Translations under genes and position numbers: made by a program
Source: Aedes albopictus
Taxonomy: Eukaryota > Arthropoda > Insecta > Diptera > Culicidae
DNA: 64,000 nt
Direction of reading: 5' to 3'
Assembly (NCBI RefSeq): GCF_035046485.1
Contig: NC_085137.1
Span: 38,546,566-38,610,565 of the forward strand
Part shown: one piece after another, positions 31,321-42,540 of the stretch
Position numbering within the stretch: the stretch's first letter is position 1
Layout: every line of letters begins with the position of its first letter
The notes under the pieces: generated by a model
The model's database searches: none
The model's input: only the letters and a program-made list of their open reading frames with translations
Told to the model about the DNA's origin: nothing

Positions 31321-31570
31321 AAAGGAGTGTCAGGGGAAAAGAGTTTTCCGGAAAAATCAGTGGCGACCCTGATTATTTTTTATGGAATGAAGTTGGGATT
31401 TCCAACAATAATTTGTATTTTGTGTTTTTTTTTTTTTTGAAAATTTCTTCAGGGATTTCACCAGGATTCCTTGGGTCTTCTTCAAAAGCTTGCATCAGAA
31501 TATCCTCCGTGGATGGTTTCAGTGATCCTTTACTTGGTTGGGATACGACTAGAATGCTTTTGCTTCTGAA

Positions 31571-32013
31571 TGTTAGCTTTGCAGTCTTTTAGGGGAATCG
31601 AAAACAATAGTTTGATTTTTCCCAACGTTTCGGTCCGTATGGGACCTTTTTCAAGGGTTCAATCGGTCAAGGTTTCCTAGTCAAGATTGACTCCGTTCGG
31701 TTTTGAACCGTCGCTATGCGGACAATGCGGACAACTACCTGTCGGGCGGTCTAGAATAAGGTCCCTGTTTTTGGATTTTTCCACCATTGCTTTGAAAGAT
31801 TCCAAAAACAGGGCCCGATAGGTAGGAGATTGTCCGCATCACGACGGTTCAAAACCGAACGGGCTCGCACGACATTTTTGAGTTTAGCAAAGCCATCTTG
31901 GCTAGGAAACCTTGACCGATTGAACCCTTGAAAAATGTCCCATACCGACCGAAACGTCGGGAAAAATCATAAACTAGTGTTTTCGATTCTCCCAAAAGAC
32001 TGTAAAGCCAACG
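31571..32013. mobile_element. 443-bp foldback MITE with ~180-bp arms
   Basis: The left arm (GTTAGCTTTGCAGTCTTTT...) and right arm (inverse of AAAAGACTGTAAAGCCAAC) pair over most of their length. Inner arm motifs are AACGTTTCGGTC, AAGGGTTCAATCGGTCAAGG and TTGTCCGCAT. No ORF. The core CAACGTTTCG also occurs in the small palindrome at 42.4 kb. Confidence 0.8.
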
Positions 32014-33720
32014 TGATTTTTTAGGATATTTCTTCTATGTTTCCTATAGAGCTTCATGTTTTCTAAACATTTCTCAAGAAATTCCACCAGAAATATAATC
32101 ACAGTTTCCTCCGGGAGTTTTCTTTGAGAAATCTCCAGCAGTTATTGTAGTTAAAAGTTTCTCAAGAAATTCCTCTAGAATGTTTTCCAGAGCCTGGAAG
32201 TGTTGCAAAGGCTTCTTCAATAGTAGACATTCCAGGAAAATTATTTAAACAAAAAATTCGGATATTTTTTTTTTCCAGAAATTGCTTTAATGGTTTTCCT
32301 TGAGAAAATTATTTTTTTATGAAACTGTTTGGAAATTGGTTGGTTTTTTCATATATTCACGGAATATCTCAGGCATTTATATAGAAATTTTCTAGAAATT
32401 TCTCAAAAGATTCTTCAGCAAGATCCTTTTGGAATTTTTTCAGAAGTACCTCCAGTGATTGCTAAGGATTTATTCCGACCGTTCTTCAGGGATGCACTCG
32501 AAAAAAAAATCGGTGTAGCTTCAGGAATTTATCCAACGACTCTCTTAGAAATACTTGCAGAAACCGATGCTGTGGCATTTTCTCAAAATTATTCAATAAA
32601 TTCCTTTATGAGAGCAGAGGAACCTCCAATTTTCCAAGGCATGTTTTCAAATATTCCTTAGAAAAGTTTACTTTACCAGACATTTCTTCAGTGGTTCTCT
32701 AAAGAATTCCTCCATGCTTTTTTCTTTGTCTGAAATTTTAGCAGGGATTTCTGCAGAAATGTTCAAAAACATTCATTAAGAAACTCCAACATCGGTTTTC
32801 CCATGAATATCTTCAGGAATTTGTCAAGAATTCTGCTTGCAATTACTTCCTCCATCTGATTCTCATATTTTTCTATAAATTGAGGGGATATATTAAAAAG
32901 TTGCTTCTGATATTCTCAGTTCTCACAGAATTTCATCCAGGAATTCCTCTAGAGATAACAGAAATATTGAAGAATTTCCTCTGTAAATCTCCAGGAGATT
33001 TTTAAGGGGTTCTTTCAGACAATCGCCCGGGAAATTCTTAAAATTTTATTCTGTTTTTTTTTCAATATTCTTTCCAGTATTGTTTGTGAAATTCCTAAAA
33101 TAATTTCTGAAAAAAAAACCTGCAGGAATCTACAAAAGAATCCCAGAAAAAAAAATGTGATGTACCACAGGAGCAATTGAAAAACTCCTTGTGAAAATTT
33201 ACGTAGGAACCCCTGAAGGAATTTCTCAAGGAATTCTTTAATGAGCCTTTAGAAGAATTTTCGAACGAGTCTCAGTAATATTATTAGATAAATTTTTAGA
33301 GGGACTTCTGAAATGCTCTATGGAATAACTTTTAAAGAAATTCTTTGCTGAAATTCCTGAAGAAATCCCAAAAACTCTGAAGAAGTCTCTGGAGATTTTT
33401 TTTAAGGAATCCCTGAAGGAACTTCAGAAGGATTGCGCGTAAGAATGTCCCAAAAAAATCTTGAAGAATTTTCTGATAAAATCTCCATTAGAAATTTTCA
33501 AGAAGACCCCAGAATATATCTCTGTAGAGAAAACTAGGGAGAATTCTTGAAAATATTCTGGAAGGAATATCGGTAGAACATCCTGGAGAAACTAATCGAG
33601 AAACGCTTGGTTGAATTCCTGGGAAAGTTTAGAGAAGACTTTTGAGAAAAATTCCGGGAGAAATCCTTTGATACAATTTTTAAAGAAGCGGCTACATAAG
33701 AATCCTTATAAAAAACACTT
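32014..33720. repeat. Degenerate GAATTTCT/AGAAATTCC tract
   Basis: Dense diverged AGAAATTCCTCC and GGAATTTCTCA blocks on both strands. The E/F-rich frames in it (for example 32,329-32,661) are spurious. Same style as 17.5-19.5 kb. Confidence 0.55.
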
Positions 33721-34599
33721 GGTTCGATCCGAGATTGTGAACCACTGGTTCTGAACTTTATAGATCAGTTTCCTCATCTAGCCACTCATTAGTAGAGCTC
33801 TAGCTCTCGCTTTTCGAGAGAACACCGATCGATGATGAAAATGTTATGGCATAAGCTACACATAATGTACCATTACTGGTCCAAAAATCAGAAGTTTTAG
33901 TGTACGCAGTCTGACGTTATGAAAAAAATTGTATGACCAAATTTTGACCGTACCACCCTTTAGTTAGTCCACCAACCATCATGGTGCACGCGTTTGGCTC
34001 TCAGTTTGGTTGCAGACAACAGTAAGGTATTTCAAGTACGTGTAGTGCAGTGATTCTATGGAAGTCGATGAGTAAAGACAGACCTCTGAGAAGAACCGCG
34101 TCACCTAAATAAGTCTGTATCGGAAAAATGTTTCTAAAAGAATTGCTTTAGAAGTTCTTAGGAAATAAATCTGATTGAATTTCTTGATGAGTCCGGGGAG
34201 AAATTTCTAGAGTTATCCATAAAGAAAATGCAGGAGACATATCTGGGGAAAACTTGAATGAAAATCAAGAATCCTGAAGAAATATCTAAACGAACTCATG
34301 CAGGACTCTCTGGAGGAATTCTTCTCTGAATCATTTAGAGGTTCCATCAGGGCTGCTTTTAAAAAACCCCTTTTTCATGAAAATTCTAGAAAACAAAAAC
34401 CATTTTTCGTCGAAAAGTCGAAAAAAACGTTGACTTATGAATGTTTTCAATATTTTTGTATTTTTCTTCGGACCTCTGGGCATTCTTGAGGGAAACTAGT
34501 TTTTGAAATATTGTATTGGTATTGACGGCAGAATCGTCTTTGTGCTGATAAATGGACTATTTTTTAGAATTTTCATTAAAATTCGCCTAAAAATATATA
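33721..34599. other. Intergenic, nothing recognised
   Basis: AT-rich sequence with a short repeat-like GAGCTCTAGCTCTCGC block near 33,797. From 34,140 to 34,490 it returns to diverged GAAATTTCTGGA motifs. No gene is supported. Confidence 0.4.
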
Positions 34600-34792
34600 A
34601 GGGAACTTACGTATTTTCGGCAGTTTTGTTCTCTTCGTCATGGGGGTTTTTTTGAAACCTGTTGATCTCAAAGTTGGCCTCAAATCCTTCCCCACCAAGT
34701 TGAGTTATGTGTCCAAATTTCAGGCAATTTGGCCCACAAAAACCCCCCTTGACGAAGAGAACAAACCTGCCGATAATACCCTTTGTCACCCT
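34600..34792. mobile_element. ~190-bp MITE with 40-bp inverted ends
   Basis: The left arm TCGGCAGTTTTGTTCTCTTC (about 34,617) pairs with the inverse of GAAGAGAACAAACCTGCCGA (about 34,753-34,772), followed inward by GTCAWGGGGGTTTTT. The two antiparallel frames over it simply reflect the palindrome. TA dinucleotides lie near both ends, but the exact boundary is uncertain. Confidence 0.65.
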
Positions 34793-34992
34793 ATGTACAT
34801 TTTTTTATTTTCAACCATAAAAGTTTTATCTGATAGTACTATTTATATGCGTCGTTTCTTAAAAAAATTAAAATATCTTGTCTTTAATTTTTTGGACAAT
34901 GTTTAAAATATTTGCAAAACTTTGAATAATTGGAGTATTATAAGGTCTTTGTGACACTTTAATGTACGTACAGATATTAGCAAGAGTTAGGC

Positions 34993-35333
34993 TTAAGGCG
35001 AAACTGGAAGCATTTCCTCACTTTTTGTTTTTTTATTTTTTATTGAATAACGAAGCAATATTTTCAAAATTGATTTTCGTACACATGTAAGGTAAGGATC
35101 AAAGTATCTCCTGAATTTTTTTGTGGTGGAAAATATTTTTGGTTTTTGCAAAAACCATTTTTGAACAAAATTTCACAAAAACATGTTTTCTGCAAAAATA
35201 GAAAACATTTTCCACCACAAAAAAAATCAGAAGATACCTACATGTGTACGAAAACCGATTTTGAAAATATTTCTACGTTAAATAAAAAATCAAAAACCAA
35301 AAAAATTAGGAAACACTTCCAGTTTCGCCTTAA
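34993..35333. mobile_element. TTAA-target MITE with ~165-bp inverted arms
   Basis: Starts TTAAGGCGAAACTGGAAG and ends CTTCCAGTTTCGCCTTAA, so TTAA is present at both ends. The arms pair almost to the centre (TTTTCGTACACATGTA, TTTTTTTGTGGTGGAAAAT). An empty-site paralogue at 38,690-38,765, inverted, reads AGAGTTAGGCTTAAAATAAC across the insertion point with only one TTAA. This supports insertion with TTAA duplication, the piggyBac-type target. No transposase is present. Confidence 0.8.
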
Positions 35334-35672
35334 AATAACAGTTTTACTTGTTGGATGGTCAAGTTAGTTTAAACATGTTTTTTAAATTTTTGGAGTGGTT
35401 GGCAGTAGCAGTACATTCATGTAGAGCCTTGTGTAGAGCTTATTTGTGAATAACTACTGCAATGACGGTTTTTATGGTTTTTAGTAGCAATGCATAAAGT
35501 TCGAGATTATGACGTGAAATTCCTGAATACTGCGCCCTTTTTTTCTGAAGTAGAAATAAAAACTTCATTCAGTGATTACATAATAGTGACGAAATCAATA
35601 ATAGCTACAGTGAAGTGTAAAATTAGCAAACTGTTAAAATACACATAAATAAAAACAAAAAAAAAATAGATA

Positions 35673-38126
35673 CAGTGATAGAGATTCGTTTAGCCGAGGC
35701 TCAACAATTTTCAAAAAGTGTTAGGAAACTCATACAAAAGATTTTACGATAAAACTTTTTTATGGCAGTGATAGTATATCTAGTACTGTTTTATGAAAAG
35801 GTGATACATCACACTTACATTACACTGAAACAAAAACGAGGGTAAAAACCCTTCAAATGTCATTTTTTGCCTAGACATTCGTAGAGCCGAGGTGAATGAA
35901 AAATTGGTTTTCAATAGATTTTTTGTAATTTCGTGAGTGTATTTCGAGGATATACCCCAAGGCATCTAGTTTATGATGTTGTAGCAAGATAATTGACCTT
36001 CAAAGTTTATTTATTTGTGAAATTTAAAGAAATATTACAGAAATTTGTCTGGATAAGGAGAAACGATGATAAAAAAAAATATTTTAAAAAAATGCTTTCT
36101 GTAAACACTCTAATGTAAGCCAGAGATGCATTTTGAACGCTCATGTTCTGTGAGCGTGCCGAAAATGTTCCCTAATTGTTCTTAAGAGCGTGTTCACACT
36201 TTTGATCAAAATCTAGGTAACTAGATTGCTCAAGCAACGGTGTTCAAACTTGACAGTTCAGACTAGGGGCCATAAAATGCATCTGCCGTCTGTGTGTCTT
36301 CTGGGTCGACGAGAGGCCTAATTGAACCACCATGTTCCTGCTACACTTACTTAGTACAGTAAATATTTACTTAAATGCATCAATTTGTTTTATTACCCAC
36401 TGCATTTTCCAACTAGTTCAGCGAATTTTGAATTGAAGGTAAATGTCTTTGAGTTGGATGTTGGATATTTGGTGTACGATGGATGGCCGACACAGGCCTA
36501 TCCCCATAACACCAAGTCAAGAGCGGGCTAAGCCCTGGACATGGATTTCTTTACACCGATGTCGTGGCTCAGATGGACATCGACCGGACTAGCAAGAAGC
36601 ATTTCCGGCACGGGAACTGGTTGGGGTTCTTCCCAGTATAAAGAGCCCTATTAATTCAGAGATGTATGGAAAGTGAGTTGAAACCTTGGTGGAAACCGCT
36701 AGTAAATAAGAGACAAAACCAGACTGCAGATAAATTCGTAAGCTTTGCAAATAAATTCATTGTATCGAAAGATGTCGTGAATACTTTGTGGAACCGACAG
36801 GCGCTTCTCAACGATGATGAACGAGTGACAACAAAGTTCGCTGTTGCTATTAGCTACACAGTGCACTGTGTTCAATCGCCCACCAGTGTTTGAACTTGAA
36901 CACGGCTCACGTAAGCAAGGCTTTTGAACAGAACATGAACAGAACACGTTCAAATGCATCTCTGATGTAAGCTAGATTAGTTGTTTTTAAAATATGGCAC
37001 AGAATTATTGTTGGAAATGCTTAAATTATTCCATAAAACGTCGTGAGAAAATTAAGTATATATGTTTGCGGTTGGTTAAACATCAAAATGGGATTGATAA
37101 AAGCTAAAATAAATAGTTCTGTGTAGTAATAAAGACGTATCCTAATGCCTTTGAAGTATAACTGTATAATACTAGCATTACTGAATGAATTAGAAGACTG
37201 TCTAACGAAAGAACTGCAAGAAGAGTAGGATTTTTTGAATCCTGTTTATTTTAAAGCAGATGCTCATACAAAAATGCATGACATGGTCAAAACATTGGCT
37301 TATTTCATTCGATCTGAAGAAATATATTATAAATGAGTTCAACATTTGAACCACATTCATTTTTAACATGATTAATTTAAAAAGAACATCTAAATTATGA
37401 AACAAGTTGTTCATGCTAGAAATTTGAATACTTTGGGTGCCATTTCTCAAAATGCGAGGCGTTCATGTATTTTATTTCAATCAGAATACAGTCTTGCAGA
37501 TATTGGGAGCTATAAGAAGACGTAATAGTAATAAACGCTGTGATTTATGCAATTTAAACTATCATATTTTATCAAAACAATACTTGAATACATGATTTTT
37601 GGATGGTATGCGGCAATTTTTTTTTGTTAAATACTTTGTTTTTCGTAGACTTTCAACCTGCGCTCGTCGTGATACTTTTATTAGAATCTTTTAAAATACT
37701 CCCGATGAAAATAATTATAACAAATCTCAATTTGGAAACATTTTCAATATTATAACTTACTTATATGAGATGCATGTAAAATTAATATGGCAACACTTCT
37801 GAAAACGATCAAATTCATGATTTACAAGTCGATCTATAATGCAGGTCACCATACAAGATGATTGTGTTGGATATTATTCGAAATTTGATAGTTTTTATTG
37901 TGAAATTCTAAAAAAATGTACAATTCGGCTGAACAAATGTCTAGGCAAATTTTCTATTTTTCTCGTATTTTACGGCCATAAAATAACAAAAAAAAATGTT
38001 TCATCCCATTGACTAACGCAAATTACCAAGAAAATCCTCCAAAAAATAAAAAAAGAACACAACATTATTACAGTTGCGAAAAAAAATAGTAAACATATGC
38101 CTCGGCTAAACGAATGTTTACCACTG
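35673..38126. mobile_element. 2.45-kb Tc1/mariner-type non-autonomous element
   Basis: Both ends begin CAGTG and carry ATTCGTTTAGCCGAGGC (35,684-35,700, and inverted at 38,099-38,115), with TA immediately outside (35,671-35,672 and 38,127-38,128). A related ATTCGTAGAGCCGAGG motif recurs inside at about 35,878. No transposase frame is found. It contains a nested hAT-type element at 36,121-36,964, so its own length is about 1.6 kb. Confidence 0.7.
36121..36964. mobile_element. 844-bp hAT-type element nested in the Tc1-like element
   Basis: The ends are CAGAGATGCATTTTGAAC (36,121) and the inverse GTTCAAATGCATCTCTG (ending 36,964). An exact 8-bp direct repeat ATGTAAGC flanks it (36,113-36,120 and 36,965-36,972). 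The 8-bp duplication and CAGAGATG-type ends are the hAT signature. No transposase is seen; the 75-residue frame inside is not recognisable. Confidence 0.85.
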
Positions 38127-38273
38127 TATTATGTATAGAGTTGCAGAAAGTCGAGTCAAGTACAAGACACTGAAGACGACCTTACAGTTGAGGTCGAAAT
38201 ACGTATCTGTCAAAGGATGCAAATTCTTAGTGGAATTCAAAGGAACCGTACTTAACCCGATTTTCTTTTTATT

Positions 38274-38463
38274 TGCAAAAAGTTGATTTTTTCAGCACAA
38301 GTCGTACATTTATCCAACGAGGCTTGCTCAAATGAGTTGCATTATGAACATTTTTTTATTATGTAACTCATCTCAGTTGCATTAAGAATCAGTTCGGGAA
38401 AGTTGACCATTATGATACCAACATGAGTTATATAAAATAGAAATTATGATACTGAATTGCATA
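38274..38463. mobile_element. Palindromic MITE, copy 2 (AACGAGTTGCA family)
   Basis: It matches 10,551-10,883 from GCAAAAAGTTGATTTTTTCA to GATACTGAATTGCATAA, but the second half of the main palindrome is missing, so the copy jumps from CCAACGAGGCTTGC directly to the AAATGAGTTGCATTATGAAC part. Confidence 0.7.
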
Positions 38464-38559
38464 AAGAAACTAAGTTAAATCAAGAAACTTCAAAAATAAT
38501 ATGTAGACAAAATTTATCTTTTGCGGAAAAAGCGAATTTCTGATTCTTAAAAGTTGATT

Positions 38560-38765
38560 TCTTTGGTGCAGTTGTCCGCAATTTCACGACATAATCTCGA
38601 ACGTAATGCGTTGCTACCAATAACCACCAGTCATTGTTGTAGTTATTTACATAAAATCTCTACATGAATCTACTGCCAATCATCGCAAAATTAAAAATCC
38701 ATATTTGAACTAACTTGACCGTCCAACAAGTAAAACTGTTATTTTAAGCCTAACTCTTTTTTACC
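38560..38765 (-). repeat. Paralogue of 35.3-35.5 kb (empty site for the TTAA MITE)
   Basis: On the minus strand this matches 35,330-35,560 (TAGTTATTTACATAAA..., TCGAGATTATGACGTGAAAT-type landmarks) and continues past the MITE insertion point into GGCCTAACTCTT without interruption. It is therefore a copy of the same host repeat lacking the MITE. Confidence 0.7.
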
Positions 38766-38849
38766 CTCGAGTAGTCGCGTCAAAATACAAAAATATTGCA
38801 ATAATTCGGAAGATGAAAAAATATTACTCTAACTGACGGGCTCCTTGAG

Positions 38850-39380
38850 GAAACACCTATACAAATTTCTGAAAGATTCCCTGAAGAAACATTTGGACGA
38901 ATTCCATTAGAAATTTAGAAAGGATTTTGTAAACTAACTCCAAATGAATTTTTGAAGTAATACCTGATGGAAATTCAGAAGGAACCCATTAAAATCAAAT
39001 TAAAAGATTTCTTAGGAAAAAAAATATTGAGAAATTCTAGAGGTAATATTTGCAGAAAGCCCTGCAGAAATATCTATAAAAATCCTTGGAGGAATTTGTG
39101 AAAGAAACCTTGATAAGTTTTAAGATTGAATCCCTGGAGTAATTTCTGTAGGCATCCATGGAGCAATTTTGGACGGAATCTTTAGAAGATTTCTTATAAA
39201 AAATCTGAAGGAATCTAAAGAAAAAATTATAAAGAAATCCTAAGCACAATTTCTGAAAGAAACTTAGGAAAAAATCTGAAGAAGTACGTGTAAGGTTTAT
39301 ACGGAAATCTATCATTATTTCAATTCATTTGCTAGTTTTTCACACCTGAAGGAATCACTCAGAGCATTTCTGGAGGAATC
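38850..39380. repeat. Degenerate GAAATTTCTGAA tract
   Basis: Diverged AGAAATTCC/GGAATTTNT blocks, as in the tracts at 17.5 and 32 kb. The 92-residue frame inside is spurious. Confidence 0.5.
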
Positions 39381-39477
39381 CTAGGGTGATTTTCCGAAAA
39401 AAAAATCTCCTACGGATTACTACATGCTTGATATTTTTCAGGTCATCTGACAGATCTAGTATGAATACAAGATGTGT

Positions 39478-39545
39478 GCAATATGTCATAAGACCTGAGA
39501 ATTTTCCAACATTTTTGAGCTTCGGTTTATTGATTGGAGAATTAA
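39478..39545 (+). repeat. TGACCTGAGA repeat, copy D
   Basis: ATATGTCATAAGACCTGAGA followed by CATTTTTGAGCTTCGGTTTA. Its end is about 18 nt upstream of the tRNA-Lys gene. Confidence 0.6.
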
Positions 39546-39562
39546 ATAGTGATGTTGTAACA

Positions 39563-39636
39563 GCCCGGCTAGCTCAGTCGGTAGAGCATGAGACTCTTAA
39601 TCTCAGGGTCGTGGGTTCGAGCCCCACGTTTGGGCG
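39563..39636 (+). tRNA. tRNA-Lys(CTT) with one extra base in the acceptor stem
   Basis: Body, boxes A (TAGCTCAGTCGG) and B (GGTTCGAGCCC), D arm, T arm and anticodon loop CTCTTAA (anticodon CTT) match the standard lysine tRNA. The 3' acceptor strand reads GTTTGGGCG, where the usual gene has GTTGGGCG, so the molecule is 74 nt instead of 73, with a one-base bulge near position 67. A T5 run at 39,644-39,648 could end transcription. It may be functional at reduced efficiency or a young pseudogene. Confidence 0.85.
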
Positions 39637-40455
39637 GCTATGCTTTTTATGTCATTTAATGCAAAGGAAATCCCGTGTGTAATGCCCTGCCCACCACATA
39701 GCAATGATTAGCAATGATTAATGTAACCTTTCGATTAATTATCATTTTGATCTCCCTGACAATACCGCATCAATATGTACTCCTAACCGAATCACCCTCA
39801 TTGCTGGTTAGGTTCAAATCGATTGCAAATCCAGTTCATAAATTTTAAAATTGCACATATGGGAGCTTTCCGCCACGTGATTTTACCTTTCAAATACAAT
39901 GCGGCCACAAAGTAGCCGAATTGTGGTGGTCGTTGCAACCGATCACCGAGCGTAATGCTGCGGGTGCATACCCAAATCGGATAATGATTAATGGGTATCG
40001 CGGAGATCAATTCGACGGACGGTAAAAGCAACCTTCAACAAACCATTTATCGACGACATGTGTGTTCAATTTTAATCCCTATTACGTTCCATGTTATACC
40101 ATGTAGGAGCAACCGGTGCGTAACAAAGCACCGTCGTAAATGGTTCAAATATTTTGGATAATTATTGAAATTTTAAAGCTCGTTCATTAGAATGGCCCCG
40201 CGTGCAAATCACCCGGAGAGGGTTGACATTTATAATAAACTAGCTGTCCCGGCAAACGTCGTACTGCCTGCCTACTGTGTTTTTTGACATGCAGCGCCAT
40301 AGGGACGTTCCCCGCGAAGCCATCTGTATGGGAGCCCCCCGTTCCAGTGACCGGAGAGGTCTCACACCAGGCTAAGAACCTTCCCCGGTCCCAAACCCCC
40401 CTGCATACAAAATTTGAAGCCGATCGGTTCAGTAGTTTCCGAATCCATAGCGGTC

Positions 40456-40494
<39 letters not shown>

Positions 40495-41751
40495 AATTCA
40501 TTTTTATATATATAGATGATCGATAAAAAAATAAAGCAAGGTAAATACGGCAGAAAAGACGAGAAACGGTTGTCATTACGCGGACTGTTGGTTTTGTGTC
40601 GTTAAATGGTTAAATACCCGTTCCATTTTGCCCGCGGAAGCGCAAGTCAACCAACATGCGCGGTAGAAGGATTATGCAACCGTGAGGCGTCTCGATGACT
40701 CTCAGGGCGGCGTTAATTTTGTGTTTTCGCTTTCTTTCGGACTTCCCTCTTGTGCAGCTAGCTATAGAGATGATAAATGTCGATGGAAGGTGATGAGTGG
40801 ATGATGGTTTGACGGTTGATTGCTACCGGCACGCGACAGATGTTCCTTGTTCGTGGCGCTCTGCTCGCTACTCATCAACTGCAAGTCTCGCTTTTATGGG
40901 TAAATGTTTTGAGTCGAACGATTAAATTTTACAATGAGGTGCATTTGTTTGGTCACGTTTGTAGTGATGCTTTTTAAGATGGCACAAGGATACAGTTTGG
41001 GTGGTTTGCGAATGTATTAAAATGTAGATTAGCTTTCAAAAACTGAAGATAGATAGTGTACGAACTCCACAAAATAAAGGGCGTACAGCCGAGCGTTACG
41101 GTCCATACAAAAATTTTAGGGTTTTCATACAAAAAAGCGTTACGGAGGGGGGCCAAAAAATGTCGATTTTAGCGTTACGTAATAAATAGATGCTGCCAAG
41201 CAGCATTAACATTTCTTGAAGAATATAACGCCATCATTTCGTTACTGCTGTCTTTGCAAGACTGTATTATTACTATAGTTTGTTTAATTTGATTGCACAT
41301 GAGCAAATAGATACATATAATTCGTATATGCTGCTCCATAATTGATCAGAATAATCAAAATTGAACAAAGAATCAACAAACAGAGCTTAGTAGTAGCTTA
41401 CCGTTCTCAATGTGCACTTTTAACCCAAGTCGTGCATTGGGGTCATTATGACCCATGAACGTACACTAGGTGAGCAAGTTGAGCGCAAGCTAATGCACGA
41501 AGAAGGTTAAGAATTCTAAACTTTATTAAGCCAATAACGGCGTCAATCACGTCCTTACGATCAGGAAGTGAACGAATTTTAGTATGAAGTGTGTTGCTAC
41601 TAGAAATCGAGATCATCTGTGGTTCTCCACGACTGTCACGACTGCGAAAGAGTTTCTTTTGTTTGGGAGGGGGGAAAGTCGCATGCTCTGGATTAATTTG
41701 GATATGTGATGTAATTCAGGCAAACTTCACGATCATAAAAACACTTATTTT
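39637..41751. other. Intergenic with one dispersed repeat
   Basis: Apart from the repeat at 40.2-40.5 kb I see no gene. Moderately GC-rich DNA at 40,560-40,900 and AT-rich DNA afterwards. The GTTACGGTCC/GCGTTACGGAGGGG block near 41,096-41,175 resembles common mosquito repeats but is not assigned. Confidence 0.4.
40239..40518 (+). repeat. Dispersed retroelement tail, copy 3, with (GACA)n
   Basis: The best preserved copy: ACTAGCTGTCCCGGCAAACG at the start, GATCGGTTCAGTAGTTTCCG inside, a (CAGA)n run at about 40,453-40,494 and TTTTTATATATATAGATGAT at the end. The tail structure is that of a SINE or LINE 3' end. Confidence 0.7.
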
Positions 41752-41880
41752 CCTGTTGACCTAGAGGTTTGAGTGTTCGACTGTTTGGATGCACTAGATG
41801 TTGGAATTCTCGGCTATGCAGTTGTCGTTCCAAGGAGTTTGGAGACTGCATAGCCGAGAATTCCAACACCTGTTGACCTA
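41752..41880. repeat. Snapback element flanked by 12-bp direct repeats
   Basis: CCTGTTGACCTA occurs at 41,752-41,763 and 41,869-41,880. Between them, GTTGGAATTCTCGGCTATGC (about 41,800) is repeated inverted (GCATAGCCGAGAATTCCAAC, about 41,848-41,867), forming a 23-bp stem. It looks like a small insertion with target duplication. Confidence 0.6.
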
Positions 41881-42218
41881 TATATAACACATTTCAGTAC
41901 CAAAGATGACGAACCTTTAAAATTCATCGTTCGGTTCAAACAAAAAGTGACTCGGGAACTTTGGCCGATGCTTGACGTGACGAAAAAAAAATTTTTTTTG
42001 TTTCTATATCATATACTTACTGTTAATTATTTTAATAATATGGAACGAGCTCACCGATAAATTAAGAAAAAAACGATAAATATCTATTCAAGTGCTCCAT
42101 GTGACTATGTGCTCGTAATCAATGCGGAGTTTTTGCCATTGATTGGCATCACCTCAGCGAGTCACACTGAACTCACGTTTAATGTTATTTACAGAACAGT
42201 ACTATCATGTGCGGCAGA

Positions 42219-42249
42219 GTTGTCCCATATTCTAATAATATGGGACAAC
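42219..42249. repeat. Perfect 13-bp hairpin
   Basis: GTTGTCCCATATT, loop CTAAT, AATATGGGACAAC. A related GTTGTCCCATGCTAATAGGG occurs at about 11,466. Probably a transposon end or centre; no function assigned. Confidence 0.6.
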
Positions 42250-42380
42250 TATGCTGAACACGGCAGAACAGAGCTATGACATCGTGGACAAGAACAAATT
42301 TCGTGAAAATAATTTCCAAATGGTAATTTATTTATTAGGATTATATTTAATTGCTTTAATCACGAATGATGCAGTTATAC

Positions 42381-42540
42381 TCTTGAGATCTGTTCGGCGT
42401 ATCAGTCTTTTCGTAAAAAAAAACTACGGATTGATTTCTTTCTCCAACGTTTCGATCAAGGATCAATACGTTGGAGGAAGAAATCAAATCGTAGTTTTAG
42501 ATTTTTACGAGAAGACTGATACGCCGAAAAGATCCCAAGA
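42381..42540. mobile_element. 160-bp palindromic MITE
   Basis: TCTTGAGATC at the left end and GATCCCAAGA at the right end open arms that pair nearly to the middle (CGGCGTATCAGTCTTTTCGT, GATTTCTTTCTCCAACGT). Shares CCAACGTTTCG with the larger foldback at 31.6 kb. Confidence 0.75.
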
